Assembly: GCA_041690495.1 (NCBI GenBank)
Contig: JAWLHE010000008.1
Location: 124,001 to 188,000, forward strand
DNA: 64,000 nucleotides
Direction of reading: 5' to 3'
Source: DATAAP01 sp041690495
Lineage (GTDB): Bacteria; Pseudomonadota; Alphaproteobacteria; CACIAM-22H2
Below the pieces are notes generated by a model. It was given only the letters and a program-made list of their open reading frames with translations. It did no database searches and had not been told where the DNA came from. Position numbers and translations under genes: made by a program. Position 1 is the first letter of the stretch. Each line of letters starts with the position of its first letter. Below are positions 33,118 to 42,555 of this stretch, piece after piece.

Positions 33118-33318
33118 TCAGCCGAACGCTTTGAGCGCCGCCTTCATCCAGGTCACGTGCCGCGGCTCGGTCTGGCATGTCTCGACAGCGCCGGCCCATT
33201 CGGCCGCAAGGGACTGCGGCTGGCCGCCCGCTTCGATGATCGCCTGCACTTCCTCCAAGACCGAGTGATCGAGCGCGGCGAACCGGCCGATATGATCGTT
33301 GGAGATGATCGTCGTCAT
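33118..33318 (-). CDS. Small hypothetical protein (66 aa)
   Basis: 66-residue cytoplasmic protein beginning 'MTTIISNDHIGRFAALD', with one Cys and a helical middle part. No family recognised. I chose the ATG at 33318, since the frame upstream to 33462 reads through promoter-like AT-richer DNA. A CTGCCC/GGGCAG inverted repeat lies just downstream at 33095-33110, possibly a transcription end. Could be a regulator or a spurious ORF, but its codon pattern resembles the neighbours. Confidence 0.5.
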   Translation of the reverse strand: MTTIISNDHIGRFAALDHSVLEEVQAIIEAGGQPQSLAAEWAGAVETCQTEPRHVTWMKAALKAFG

Positions 33319-33498
33319 TGTCGACTCCGTCGGAACGGTGTTGATAAGGCGGCACGTTAGACCGGAATCGGCGGTCGCGCAGTGACTTGGTTCACAGAGA
33401 ACCGGGCCGGGCAAATCCACGGAAATCGTATATGATTCAATCGGTTGAGCCTTGGCCGGCAAGCGGAGCCGGGGCGGGAGTGGCGCGGCCCGGCCGGT

Positions 33499-35271
33499 CT
33501 AGATCCGCGCGAAAATGAGAGCGGCCCCTGCCGCGATGGCCGCCAGCCGCGGCCATGCGCGCCCGCCGATGCCGATCGTTGCGTAAGACACCAGGCCGAT
33601 GCCAAGGGCAACCTTGATCGCGGCGAACAGCGCCAGGGCGACACCCTCGTCCGGGCGCAGCAGCGCGGGATTGGCGATGAAGGCCGGCGGCAGCAGGAAC
33701 AGGCCGAGGCCGAGGCGCATCGCCGTGCCGGCGACGGGGAGCCACGGGGTCTGGGCGATGCCGGCGGCGATGTAGACGGTGCCGCAGACCGGCGGCGTGA
33801 TGGTTGAGAGCAGCGCGTACCAGAAGATGAAGAAATGCGCCTCGAGCTGGTCGAGGCCGAGTTCGGCAAGGGCGGGCGCCGCGACCGAGACGCAGATGAT
33901 GTAGGCCGCTGTGGTCGGCACTTCCATGCCGAGGATGATGCAGGCAAGCGCGGTCAGGATAAGCGCCAGCCAGATGCGGCCGCCGGAAACCGACAGGATC
34001 GCCGACGTGACCTTGACGCCGAGCCCCGTCATCTGCAGCACGCCGACGATGATGCCGGCGCAGACGATGACGGCGGCGATCATCGCCATCTGTCCCGATG
34101 CATCCACCGCGGCCTGCGCCAGACGGCGGCCCCAGCGGCTCCAGTCGATGTGGCCGGTGTGATCGATCAGCAGCAGCAGAACGGTGGCGCCTATAGCAAT
34201 AAGGCAGGCGTATTGCGGCGTGTAGCTGGTGAAAATCAGCATCGCCACCAGAATGCCGAACGGCAGCAGGAAGAAGGGCGCCGTGCGCCCGACATGCGCC
34301 CAGGACGGCAGTTCGCTTTCCGGCAGGCCCTTCAGACCATAGACATAGGCAAAGAAGTGGCAGCCGAGCCACGTGACGACGTAGAACAGCGCCGCAGGCA
34401 ATGCGGCCGCGACCATGACGTCGGTGTAGGTGATGCGCAGCATCTCGGCCATCAGGAAGGCGCCCGCGCCCATGATCGGCGGCGTGATTTGGCCGCCGGT
34501 CGAGGCGACCGCCTCGACCGCCGCCGCGAATTTCCGCGGATAGCCGAGCCGGATCATGTTCGGGATCGTGATGGTGCCGGTACCGGCAACGTTCGCCGAT
34601 GCCGAACCCGAGATCGTGCCGTAGAGCGCCGATGCGACGACCTCTACCTTGGCCGAGCCGGCGCGATAGCGCCCGGCGACTCGTTTGGCGATTGCCATGA
34701 AGCCTTCGCCGGCATCGCCCGCGCCGACGACCGCGCCGAGGATCAGGAACGGCGCCACCACGGTTGCAGAGATTGCCGTCAGCTCGCCCCACAAGCCGCC
34801 CTCGGCGATGATCAGCGTGCCGAGAAAGGATTCGAGCGGCAGCCCGTCATGACCGTACTCGCCGGGAATGAGATGACCGAACAGCCCGTAGGCAAGGGCG
34901 AGCAGGGCGACCGACGGCAGCACCGGCTTGATCGCGCGCCGCGCCATGTCGAGGACCGCGATGATCAGCACCACCGCGACGGCGTGCTGCAGCCAGCCCT
35001 CGATCGTGCCGTACTGGTCGAGCAGGCGGTCGCGGTCGAGCACGATGTACAGGCATGCCGCCATGCCGAGCGCGCCGACCGCATAGCCGATGCCGCGCGA
35101 CAAAGGCGATCCCTTCGCGCCGATGAAGAACACCCACGGAATGGTCAGCAGCAGATGCAGCGGCCGCGAGACGAGATTCGGAATCAGGCCCGAGAAGATC
35201 AGCCAGATATGAAAGCCGACCGTGACCGCCGCCCAGGCGAGAATGATCAGGTGCTTCAAACGGACATCCAA
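33499..35271 (-). CDS. TRAP transporter fused permease (system 2)
   Basis: 590-residue inner-membrane DctQM-type fusion permease, the second in the window. DctM hallmarks are 'GSAKVEVVASALYGTISGSA', 'STGGQITPPIMGAGAFLMAE' and 'GMEVPTTAAYIICVSVAAP'. Unlike system 1 it lacks the long C-terminal DUF3394 extension. It starts at TTG 35271, with no better in-frame ATG at the N-terminus; the first helix follows directly. The receptor gene lies upstream, separated by a 28-bp perfect palindrome. Substrate is unknown. Confidence 0.92.
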   Translation of the reverse strand: MDVRLKHLIILAWAAVTVGFHIWLIFSGLIPNLVSRPLHLLLTIPWVFFIGAKGSPLSRGIGYAVGALGMAACLYIVLDRDRLLDQYGTIEGWLQHAVAVVLIIAVLDMARRAIKPVLPSVALLALAYGLFGHLIPGEYGHDGLPLESFLGTLIIAEGGLWGELTAISATVVAPFLILGAVVGAGDAGEGFMAIAKRVAGRYRAGSAKVEVVASALYGTISGSASANVAGTGTITIPNMIRLGYPRKFAAAVEAVASTGGQITPPIMGAGAFLMAEMLRITYTDVMVAAALPAALFYVVTWLGCHFFAYVYGLKGLPESELPSWAHVGRTAPFFLLPFGILVAMLIFTSYTPQYACLIAIGATVLLLLIDHTGHIDWSRWGRRLAQAAVDASGQMAMIAAVIVCAGIIVGVLQMTGLGVKVTSAILSVSGGRIWLALILTALACIILGMEVPTTAAYIICVSVAAPALAELGLDQLEAHFFIFWYALLSTITPPVCGTVYIAAGIAQTPWLPVAGTAMRLGLGLFLLPPAFIANPALLRPDEGVALALFAAIKVALGIGLVSYATIGIGGRAWPRLAAIAAGAALIFARI

Positions 35272-35300
35272 CCTAGCGCAATTCAGCTCGACAGAAACGT

Positions 35301-35328
35301 GTAGGGGCGGGTTTAAACCCGCCCCTAC
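35301..35328. repeat. 28-bp perfect palindrome between TAXI receptor and permease
   Basis: Arms GTAGGGGCGGGTTT and AAACCCGCCCCTAC meet without a spacer, a perfect inverted repeat. As RNA it forms a very strong hairpin with T/A-rich centre, so it may act as terminator or mRNA-stabilising element in the receptor-permease operon. Its sequence type is one I recall as a dispersed palindrome in alphaproteobacterial genomes. A half copy (GTAGGGGCGG) occurs at 39601. Confidence 0.8.
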
Positions 35329-35349
35329 GATCTTGCATGTATGAGTGTG

Positions 35350-36321
35350 CTATCGCGCCGATTGCGGCACGGCGATCTTCGCTTCCTCGTAGTACCTGAT
35401 CGCGCCGGGATGGAGCTTGCCGGACAGCGACCCGATCATGTCGGGGCTCACGCCGCCCCACAGCGGGTTCTGCTTCGTCATCGCCGTACGCTGCGTCCAG
35501 AACGCCTTGGTGACGGCATAGGCGGTCGCGTCGTCCATGCGCGTCGTGGCATAGGCGCCGACCGGCACCGACATGGTGGTGACGTCATAGTCCTGGGTAG
35601 GGTAGGTGCCCTTGGGGATGACGATTCCGATCGAGGTCTTGTCGACCAGCTGCACGGTCGCGAGCTGCTGCGGCGTCAGCGAGAGGATCCTGATCGGCGT
35701 CGACGCGGCGAGTTCCGTCACCTGCGGCGACGGATGCGCGCTGGCGGTGACGAAGCCGGTCACCTGGTTGTTGCGCACCGCGGCCGAGGCGGAGGCAAGC
35801 TCGGTGTCGACCAGCTTCACCTTGCCGGCCATGCCGAGCGCCTCGAATGCGGCGATGGTCAGGCGCTGGCCGGCCGTGCCGCGGCCGCCGGGAATGAAGT
35901 CCTTGCCGGCAAGGTCGGTGAGGTCCCTGACGCCGGAATCGGCGCGCACGATCCAGTGCATGGTGATGCCCGGGACCGGAAACAGGCCGCGGATCGCGTC
36001 GTAGCCGCTCTCGCCCTCGAACGGCTTCTTGCCGGCACGTGCCGCGTCGAGCAGGCCGGGCGGGGTGGTGAAGACGAAATTGCCCGGGCGGCGCGCGGCC
36101 TCCTTGACGTTCTGAACCGAGCCCTGGCTCTCCTCGACCGTCGCGGTCATCTTGCCGCCGCTGGCGGCCTTGAGCGCCTCGCCGATCTGCACGGTCATCA
36201 GATAGTAGGACGTGCCGGTCTGGGCCGACTTCAGCGTGACGCGGGTCTGGGCCGCGGCATCGGTGGCGCTGCCGAGCGCCAGGATGGCGGCGGCAGCGAG
36301 CAGTGTCTTCTTCACGGGCAT
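35350..36321 (-). CDS. TAXI-family TRAP transporter solute-binding protein (system 2)
   Basis: 323-residue periplasmic receptor. Signal peptide about 1-24 ('SATDAAAQ'), then 'VTLKSAQTGTSYYLMTVQIG', the TAXI pocket start. Later come 'GGKMTATVEESQGSVQNVKEAA' (split over the lobe) and 'PGGRGTAGQRLTIAAFEALG' in the ligand pocket. It is only distantly similar to the receptor of system 1, so the ligands probably differ. GAGGGGGA lies before the ATG at 36321. Gene order is receptor first, then palindrome, then permease, on the minus strand. It is divergent from the IorA-type gene. Confidence 0.92.
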   Translation of the reverse strand: MPVKKTLLAAAAILALGSATDAAAQTRVTLKSAQTGTSYYLMTVQIGEALKAASGGKMTATVEESQGSVQNVKEAARRPGNFVFTTPPGLLDAARAGKKPFEGESGYDAIRGLFPVPGITMHWIVRADSGVRDLTDLAGKDFIPGGRGTAGQRLTIAAFEALGMAGKVKLVDTELASASAAVRNNQVTGFVTASAHPSPQVTELAASTPIRILSLTPQQLATVQLVDKTSIGIVIPKGTYPTQDYDVTTMSVPVGAYATTRMDDATAYAVTKAFWTQRTAMTKQNPLWGGVSPDMIGSLSGKLHPGAIRYYEEAKIAVPQSAR

Positions 36322-36840
36322 TCCCCCTCGAGTAAATGGCGCCGGATCATGCCCGGCCCGCGCCACCTGACGCAAGCGGGCCGAGCGCGGCCGGGCGAAG
36401 CACTATGCGAAGCAGGTAAGTTGTTGATTATTTGTGCAATTACCTGGCGCTTCACTGCTTCACAGGAGTTTGCAGTTCGCCTTCGGCCCCGCGTCGAGGG
36501 ATCGGGACCTGCGCTTGCCGTGGAGATCGTCGGGCCTGCATCGCGGTCGCACGCCATCCTCGCAAAACAGGCGCCTGCCGGGCCTCGGGCCTGCAGGCGC
36601 AATGGGCCGGCCGGAGTCCAGCACAAGCCGTGACGGGACAGAAGGCGGTTTCTTCACGGAAGCGATGTTTCTCCATGCATACCACCTAAGATTTAGTCCT
36701 GTGTGGACGAGGACCCTTGAGCAATGGCACGATAGAATCGTGCAGTTCGGATATCGGCCGCGGGGGCGGCCGCTCGCACGGCCTGCGCACTCGACGTTTT
36801 CTGATCAGACTCCGCCCCGCATTCCGTCCAGGAGAACTCC
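36322..36840. other. 519-bp divergent intergenic region, probable promoters/operator
   Basis: This gap separates the divergent TAXI-TRAP and molybdenum-hydroxylase operons. It contains an AT-richer segment at about 36416-36445 that could hold a promoter. A 7-bp perfect inverted repeat (GCACGAT, 3-nt spacer, ATCGTGC) lies at 36727-36743, some 100 bp before the 2Fe-2S subunit start, and is a candidate operator. The rest shows no ORF with coding character and no recognised RNA. An untranslated leader or an unseen small RNA is possible. Confidence 0.5.
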
Positions 36841-37293
36841 ATGATCAAGCTGCGCGTGAACGGTCGCGAACACAGCTTCAATGCCGATCCCGAGATGCCC
36901 CTGCTCTGGTACCTGCGCGACGAGCTCGGCCTCACCGGCACCAAGTTCGGCTGCGGCGTCGCGCAATGCGGCGCCTGTACCGTGCATCTCGACGGCGATG
37001 CGGTGCGCTCGTGCATCACGACGATGGGCGAGGCGGACGGTCGCGCGGTGACGACCATCGAGGGGCTCGACCCCGAAGGCGAGCATCCCGTGCAGAAGGC
37101 CTGGCGCGACGCCGGCGTGCCGCAATGCGGCTACTGCCAGGCCGGCCAGATCATGCAGGCGGCCGCCTTCCTGCAGCAGACGAAGAACCCCGGCGACGAC
37201 GACATCGACGCCGCGATGGCTGGCAACATCTGCCGCTGCGGGACTTATCAGCGCATCCGCGCCGCCATCAAGGCGGCAGCAAAGGGGGCGTGA
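36841..37293 (+). CDS. (2Fe-2S)-binding subunit of a molybdenum hydroxylase (IorA type)
   Basis: 150-residue small subunit of a xanthine-oxidase-family enzyme. The N-terminal plant-ferredoxin-type cluster uses C38, C43, C46 and C58; the second cluster uses C96, C99, C131 and C133 ('CGYCQAGQ' and 'CRCGTY'). It passes electrons from the molybdenum subunit encoded 1 nt downstream. There is no FAD-subunit gene, the layout of isoquinoline 1-oxidoreductase and aldehyde-dehydrogenase relatives, which use membrane or cytochrome acceptors. Length is typical. The substrate is unknown. Confidence 0.93.
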   Translation: MIKLRVNGREHSFNADPEMPLLWYLRDELGLTGTKFGCGVAQCGACTVHLDGDAVRSCITTMGEADGRAVTTIEGLDPEGEHPVQKAWRDAGVPQCGYCQAGQIMQAAAFLQQTKNPGDDDIDAAMAGNICRCGTYQRIRAAIKAAAKGA

Positions 37294-37294
37294 G

Positions 37295-39604
37295 ATGTCC
37301 CGGATCATCATCGAGAACGTCAGCCGGCGCGGCTTCCTCGCCGGCGTCGCCTCCGCCGGCGGGCTGGTGCTCGCGGCGCAGATCCTGCCGCTGCGCGCGC
37401 TGGCGCAGAACGCGAAGAAATTCGGCGCCGATGCGATGCCGCACGGCACCGTCAACGATCCGCGCGTGTTCGTGTCGATCGCCGGCGACGGCACCGTCAC
37501 CATCGTCTGCCATCGTTCCGAGATGGGGCAGGGGGTGCGCACAGGCATTCCGCTGATCGTCGCGGAGGAGCTCGAAGCCGACTGGACGCGCGTGAAGATC
37601 GCGCAGGCGCCGGGCGACGAGGCAAAATACGGCAACCAGGACACCGACGGCTCGCGCAGCACGCGGCATTTCATGAAGCCGATGCGCGAGTGCGGCGCCG
37701 CGGCGCGCACGATGCTCGAGGCGGCCGCGGCCAAACGCTGGGGCGTCGATCCTGCCGAGGTGGAGGCGCAGAACCACGAGGTGCTCCACAAGGCTTCGGG
37801 CCGCAAGCTCGGTTACGGCGAGCTCGCCGCCGACGCCGCCGCGATGCCGGTTCCGGCGACGGACAGCCTGAAGCTCAAGGACCCGTCGCAGTTCCGCTAT
37901 ATCGGCAAGGACACGCCGATCGTCGACGGCTTCGACATCACGACCGGCCGCGCCATGTACGGCACCGACACGCGGCTGCCCGGTATGAAATACGCGGTCA
38001 TCGCGCGGCCGCCGGTCTATGGCGGCAAGGTGAAGTCCGTCGATTCCGCCGAGGCAATGAAGATCGCCGGGGTCGAGAAGGTAGTGCAGATCGAGGGCGA
38101 GCCGCCGCCGTCGGTGTTCATGCCGGTCGGCGGCGTCGCGGTGATCGCGACCAACACGTGGTCGGCGATCCGCGGCCGCGAGGCGCTGAAGATCGAGTGG
38201 GAGGACGGGCCCAACCGCGCCTACGACTCGAAAGCCTACGCGCAGCAGATGCGCGAGACCGCACGCAGGCCGGGCAAGGTCGTGCGCAAGGAAGGCGAGT
38301 TCGATGCGGCGTTCGCGCGGGCCGCGACGAAGCTCGAGGCCGAGTATTACGTTCCGCATCTCGCGCATGCGACGATGGAGCCGCCCTGCGCCACGGCGCG
38401 CATCCAGGGCGACAAGTGCGAGGTGTGGACGTCGGTGCAGAGCCCGCAGGCTGCCCGCGACTTCGTGGCGAAGCGCCTCGGCCTGCCGCCCGGGAACGTC
38501 ACCGTGAACGTGACGCTGCTCGGCGGCGGGTTCGGCCGCAAGTCTAAACCTGATTTCGCGGTCGAGGCGGCGATCCTGTCACGGGAGATGGGCGGTGCAC
38601 CGGTCAAGGTGATGTGGACCCGCGAGGACGACATCCATAACGGCGTCTACCACGCGGTTTCCGTCGAGCGCATCGAGGCGGGGCTCGATGCCGGCGGCAA
38701 GCCGATCGCGTGGCGCCACCGCAGCGTGCAGCCCAGCATCGGCTCGCTGTTCGGTCCGGACTCGAAGCATCAGCTCGCCCTCGAGCACGGCATGGGCCTC
38801 GCCGACGTGCCCTTCGATGTCGCCAATCTCCAGATCGAGGACGGCGAGGCGGCCGCGATGACTCGGATCGGATGGTTCCGTTCCGTCTCCAACATTCAGC
38901 GCGCCTTCGCCATTCAGTCCTTCGTCGCGGAGATCGCTGCGGCGACCGGCAGGGACCAGAAGGAGGCGCTGCTGGCGATGATCGGTCCCGCGCGGATCGT
39001 CGATCCGCGCAAGTCGATGTCGGATTTCTGGGACTATGGCGAGAACCCGGACATCTATCCGATCGATACCGGCCGCCTGCGGCGCGTCGTCGAGCTGGTC
39101 GCCGAGCGCGGCGATTGGGGACGCAAGCTGCCGCCCGGCCGCGGCCTCGGCATTGCGGCGCATCGCAGCTTCGTCAGCTACATCGCCACCGTCGTCGAGG
39201 TCGAGGTGGACGACACGGGCGAGTTTACAATTCCGCGCGTCGACATCGCGATCGACTGCGGCGCCTTCGTCAATCCCGACCGCATCCGGTCGCAGCTCGA
39301 AGGCGCCGTGGTCATGGGACTCAGTCTCGCGAAGAAGAGCGAGATCACCTACAAGGACGGCCGCGTCGAGCAGGGCAATTTCGACGACTACGAGGTGGCC
39401 CGCATCGACGAGGCGCCGCGCGAGACGCGAGTCCACATCGTGCCGGCCGACTTCTCCGTCCCGCTAGGCGGCGTCGGCGAGCCTGGCGTGCCGCCCTTCG
39501 CGCCCGCCCTCGCGAACGCGATCTTCGCCGCGACCGGCAAACGCATCCGCAACCTGCCGATCCGCGATCAGCTGATGGCGCAGGCGTCGGGCACGACGAA
39601 GTAG
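37295..39604 (+). CDS. Molybdopterin-binding hydroxylase large subunit (IorB type)
   Basis: 769-residue catalytic subunit of a xanthine-oxidase-family enzyme. A twin-arginine signal (SRRGFLAG, near residue 10) then a hydrophobic stretch indicates Tat export of the assembled enzyme, as in IorB-type enzymes. Cofactor-domain motifs include 'GGGFGRKSKPDFAVEAA' and a late 'PLGGVGEPGVPPFAPAL', containing the Glu-type active-site region (GVGEPG). The start follows the small-subunit stop by 1 nt with an AAAGGGGG site. Likely oxidises an N-heterocycle or an aldehyde; the divergent TRAP system may import the substrate (inference). Confidence 0.9.
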   Translation: MSRIIIENVSRRGFLAGVASAGGLVLAAQILPLRALAQNAKKFGADAMPHGTVNDPRVFVSIAGDGTVTIVCHRSEMGQGVRTGIPLIVAEELEADWTRVKIAQAPGDEAKYGNQDTDGSRSTRHFMKPMRECGAAARTMLEAAAAKRWGVDPAEVEAQNHEVLHKASGRKLGYGELAADAAAMPVPATDSLKLKDPSQFRYIGKDTPIVDGFDITTGRAMYGTDTRLPGMKYAVIARPPVYGGKVKSVDSAEAMKIAGVEKVVQIEGEPPPSVFMPVGGVAVIATNTWSAIRGREALKIEWEDGPNRAYDSKAYAQQMRETARRPGKVVRKEGEFDAAFARAATKLEAEYYVPHLAHATMEPPCATARIQGDKCEVWTSVQSPQAARDFVAKRLGLPPGNVTVNVTLLGGGFGRKSKPDFAVEAAILSREMGGAPVKVMWTREDDIHNGVYHAVSVERIEAGLDAGGKPIAWRHRSVQPSIGSLFGPDSKHQLALEHGMGLADVPFDVANLQIEDGEAAAMTRIGWFRSVSNIQRAFAIQSFVAEIAAATGRDQKEALLAMIGPARIVDPRKSMSDFWDYGENPDIYPIDTGRLRRVVELVAERGDWGRKLPPGRGLGIAAHRSFVSYIATVVEVEVDDTGEFTIPRVDIAIDCGAFVNPDRIRSQLEGAVVMGLSLAKKSEITYKDGRVEQGNFDDYEVARIDEAPRETRVHIVPADFSVPLGGVGEPGVPPFAPALANAIFAATGKRIRNLPIRDQLMAQASGTTK

Positions 39605-39623
39605 GGGCGGAGATTCGTGCGGG

Positions 39624-39660
39624 GCGACCTCATCCTTCGACAGGCTCAGGATGAGGTCGC
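39624..39660. repeat. Palindromic repeat R1 (CCTCATCCT family)
   Basis: Perfect 13-bp arms (GCGACCTCATCCT and AGGATGAGGTCGC) with an 11-nt loop TCGACAGGCTC. First of five copies of the same hairpin type between 39624 and 40240. It lies just downstream of the molybdenum hydroxylase stop and could also terminate that operon. Confidence 0.85.
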
Positions 39661-39704
39661 CCGTTAGGTCGCGTTCCGTTTTGGAAAAGCGCGATAGAAG
39701 AAAA

Positions 39705-39735
39705 GCCTCATCCTGAGCTTGTCGAAGGGTGAGGC
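39705..39735. repeat. Palindromic repeat R2, abutting the GIY-YIG stop codon
   Basis: GCCTCATCCT ... AGGGTGAGGC, loop GAGCTTGTCGA. It is the reverse orientation of R1 in its loop and has one mismatch in the arm. It ends at the base before the stop codon of the GIY-YIG gene on the minus strand, i.e. it lies at the 3' boundary of that gene. Confidence 0.85.
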
Positions 39736-40065
39736 TCAGGGCGCGTTGAAGCGGCGCGGATTGGTCTTCCCGAGAGCCAGCCGCTGCATCTCGGCGAAGT
39801 CGCCGCGGATCAGCGCTTCCTTCTTGGCGCGTGACCAGCCTTTGATCTGACGCTCGGCAGCGATTGCATCAGTGATGCGGTCGAATTCCTGGTGCCAGAC
39901 AAGTTCGACCGGTCGGCGCTTCGAGGTGTAGCCGCCGAAGATACCGGAATTGTGTTCGGCAACGCGTTGTCCCAGGCCGAGTCGCGCGGACCCTACGTAG
40001 TAGGAGCCGTCGCTGCAGAGGAGCATGTAGACGTGGACCACGCCGGCGGCCTCATCCTTCGACAA
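39736..40065 (-). CDS. GIY-YIG nuclease domain protein embedded in repeats
   Basis: 109-residue small nuclease of the GIY-YIG/YhbQ-like type. The core is 'VHVYMLLCSDGSYYVG' (VYM and YVG standing for GIY and YIG). 'RVAEHNSG' follows with the catalytic Arg region, and the catalytic Glu lies in 'AAERQIKGWSRAKKEALI'. These proteins cut or bind DNA; cellular role is unclear. The first eight codons from TTG 40065 are encoded by repeat R3; GTG at 40041 is an alternative start that avoids it. Inverted repeat copies R2 and R3 flank the gene exactly, so gene plus repeats (39705-40080) look like one unit. Confidence 0.88.
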   Translation of the reverse strand: MSKDEAAGVVHVYMLLCSDGSYYVGSARLGLGQRVAEHNSGIFGGYTSKRRPVELVWHQEFDRITDAIAAERQIKGWSRAKKEALIRGDFAEMQRLALGKTNPRRFNAP

Positions 40066-40080
40066 GCTCAGGATGAGGCC
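40048..40080. repeat. Palindromic repeat R3, overlapping the GIY-YIG gene start
   Basis: Perfect 11-bp arms GGCCTCATCCT and AGGATGAGGCC around TCGACAAGCTC. It covers the 5' end of the GIY-YIG frame and is inverted relative to R2 at the other end of that gene. Confidence 0.85.
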
Positions 40081-40150
40081 TTGGGAGATACCGCGTCAAT
40101 CTTCCGGGCGGAATCCCTCTGTCCGACCCTCGAACCGCTCTATCCAGAGT

Positions 40151-40179
40151 CCTCATCCTGAGCTTGTCGAAGGGTGAGG
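40151..40179. repeat. Palindromic repeat R4
   Basis: CCTCATCCT ... AGGGTGAGG with loop GAGCTTGTCGA; same orientation as R2, with one arm mismatch. It lies between the GIY-YIG gene and thiC. Confidence 0.85.
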
Positions 40180-40203
40180 GCATGCGTGTCACACGTCGCG
40201 CCG

Positions 40204-40240
40204 GGGACCTCATCCTTCGACAGGCTCAGGATGAGGTCCC
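40204..40240. repeat. Palindromic repeat R5, downstream of thiC
   Basis: Perfect 13-bp arms GGGACCTCATCCT and AGGATGAGGTCCC around TCGACAGGCTC, same loop orientation as R1. It begins 16 bp past the thiC stop, so it may serve as the transcription end hairpin of thiC. Confidence 0.85.
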
Positions 40241-40255
40241 TGAGAGGGAGAGGGC

Positions 40256-42067
<1,812 letters not shown>

Positions 42068-42180
42068 CGGTCGAATCTCCTGTTGCAGCATGGCGACGGA
42101 GATCCGGGAGGGACGGTCGGGACGGGGACGGGGGCGGCTTCGTCGGTCGAGTTCTGTGCTGCGCGGCCCGCGAGTTCCAG

Positions 42181-42290
42181 TTCCTACGCCGGTATGACCC
42201 GGATCAGGTTCGACGGGTTTCCGCGCTGCCCGGTGTCCTACGACGGATTGGGCCGGCGGTGTCTCAGCCCCCTGGCGGGGCTCCCCTCGG
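42181..42290 (-). promoter_or_regulatory. TPP riboswitch (THI element) in the thiC leader
   Basis: Read on the minus strand the region shows the conserved THI-box sequence elements in order: GGGGAGCCCC, GGGGGCTGAGACACC, then GTCGAACCTGATCCGGGTC, and CATACCGGCGTAGGAA. It lies 113 nt upstream of the chosen thiC start, leaving room for an expression platform. Binding of thiamine pyrophosphate should switch off thiC. Confidence 0.95.
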
Positions 42291-42296
42291 AACACA

Positions 42297-42555
42297 ACGA
42301 CACTCGGACGCGGCGGCGGCAAAGTCAAGAACGGCGGTACGAGATGCGCGATCGGAACTCTCTCTCTTTGGGAGAGGCGCATGTCAATTGACATGCGGGT
42401 GAGGGGCAGTGTCTCCGCGCGGGCAAGTGCCGGTCGGCATTGGCGCGTGCTGAACCGGGACCCTCACCCTAACGGGACTCGACTGCTTGCCGCCGAGGCT
42501 GGCCCGCTGCACTATGGCGCCCCATATAAGTCGAAGACATTGCCGGAAACGCCTT
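42297..42555. other. Divergent intergenic region between the thiC leader and the HDAC-like gene
   Basis: The part of the thiC/HDAC gap outside the riboswitch. It contains the 18-bp palindrome noted separately and repeat-like tracts (CTCTCTTTGGGAGAGG and ACCCTCACCCTAACGGG) with no coding character. Promoters for both divergent genes must lie here, but no strong -35/-10 pair is convincing. Confidence 0.45.
42379..42396. repeat. 18-bp perfect palindrome upstream of the HDAC-like gene
   Basis: GCATGTCAATTGACATGC is fully self-complementary. It lies inside a low-complexity stretch (GGAGAGG ... GGGTGAGGGG) that resembles dispersed proteobacterial repeats. It is 160 bp before the HDAC-like gene and beyond the TPP riboswitch on the other side. 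It may be part of a repeat element, or an operator for either divergent gene. Confidence 0.6.

Noticed and set aside
39624..40240. CRISPR array
   Set aside because: The repeats are self-complementary, occur in both orientations and have spacers of unequal length that include a gene; no cas genes are present.
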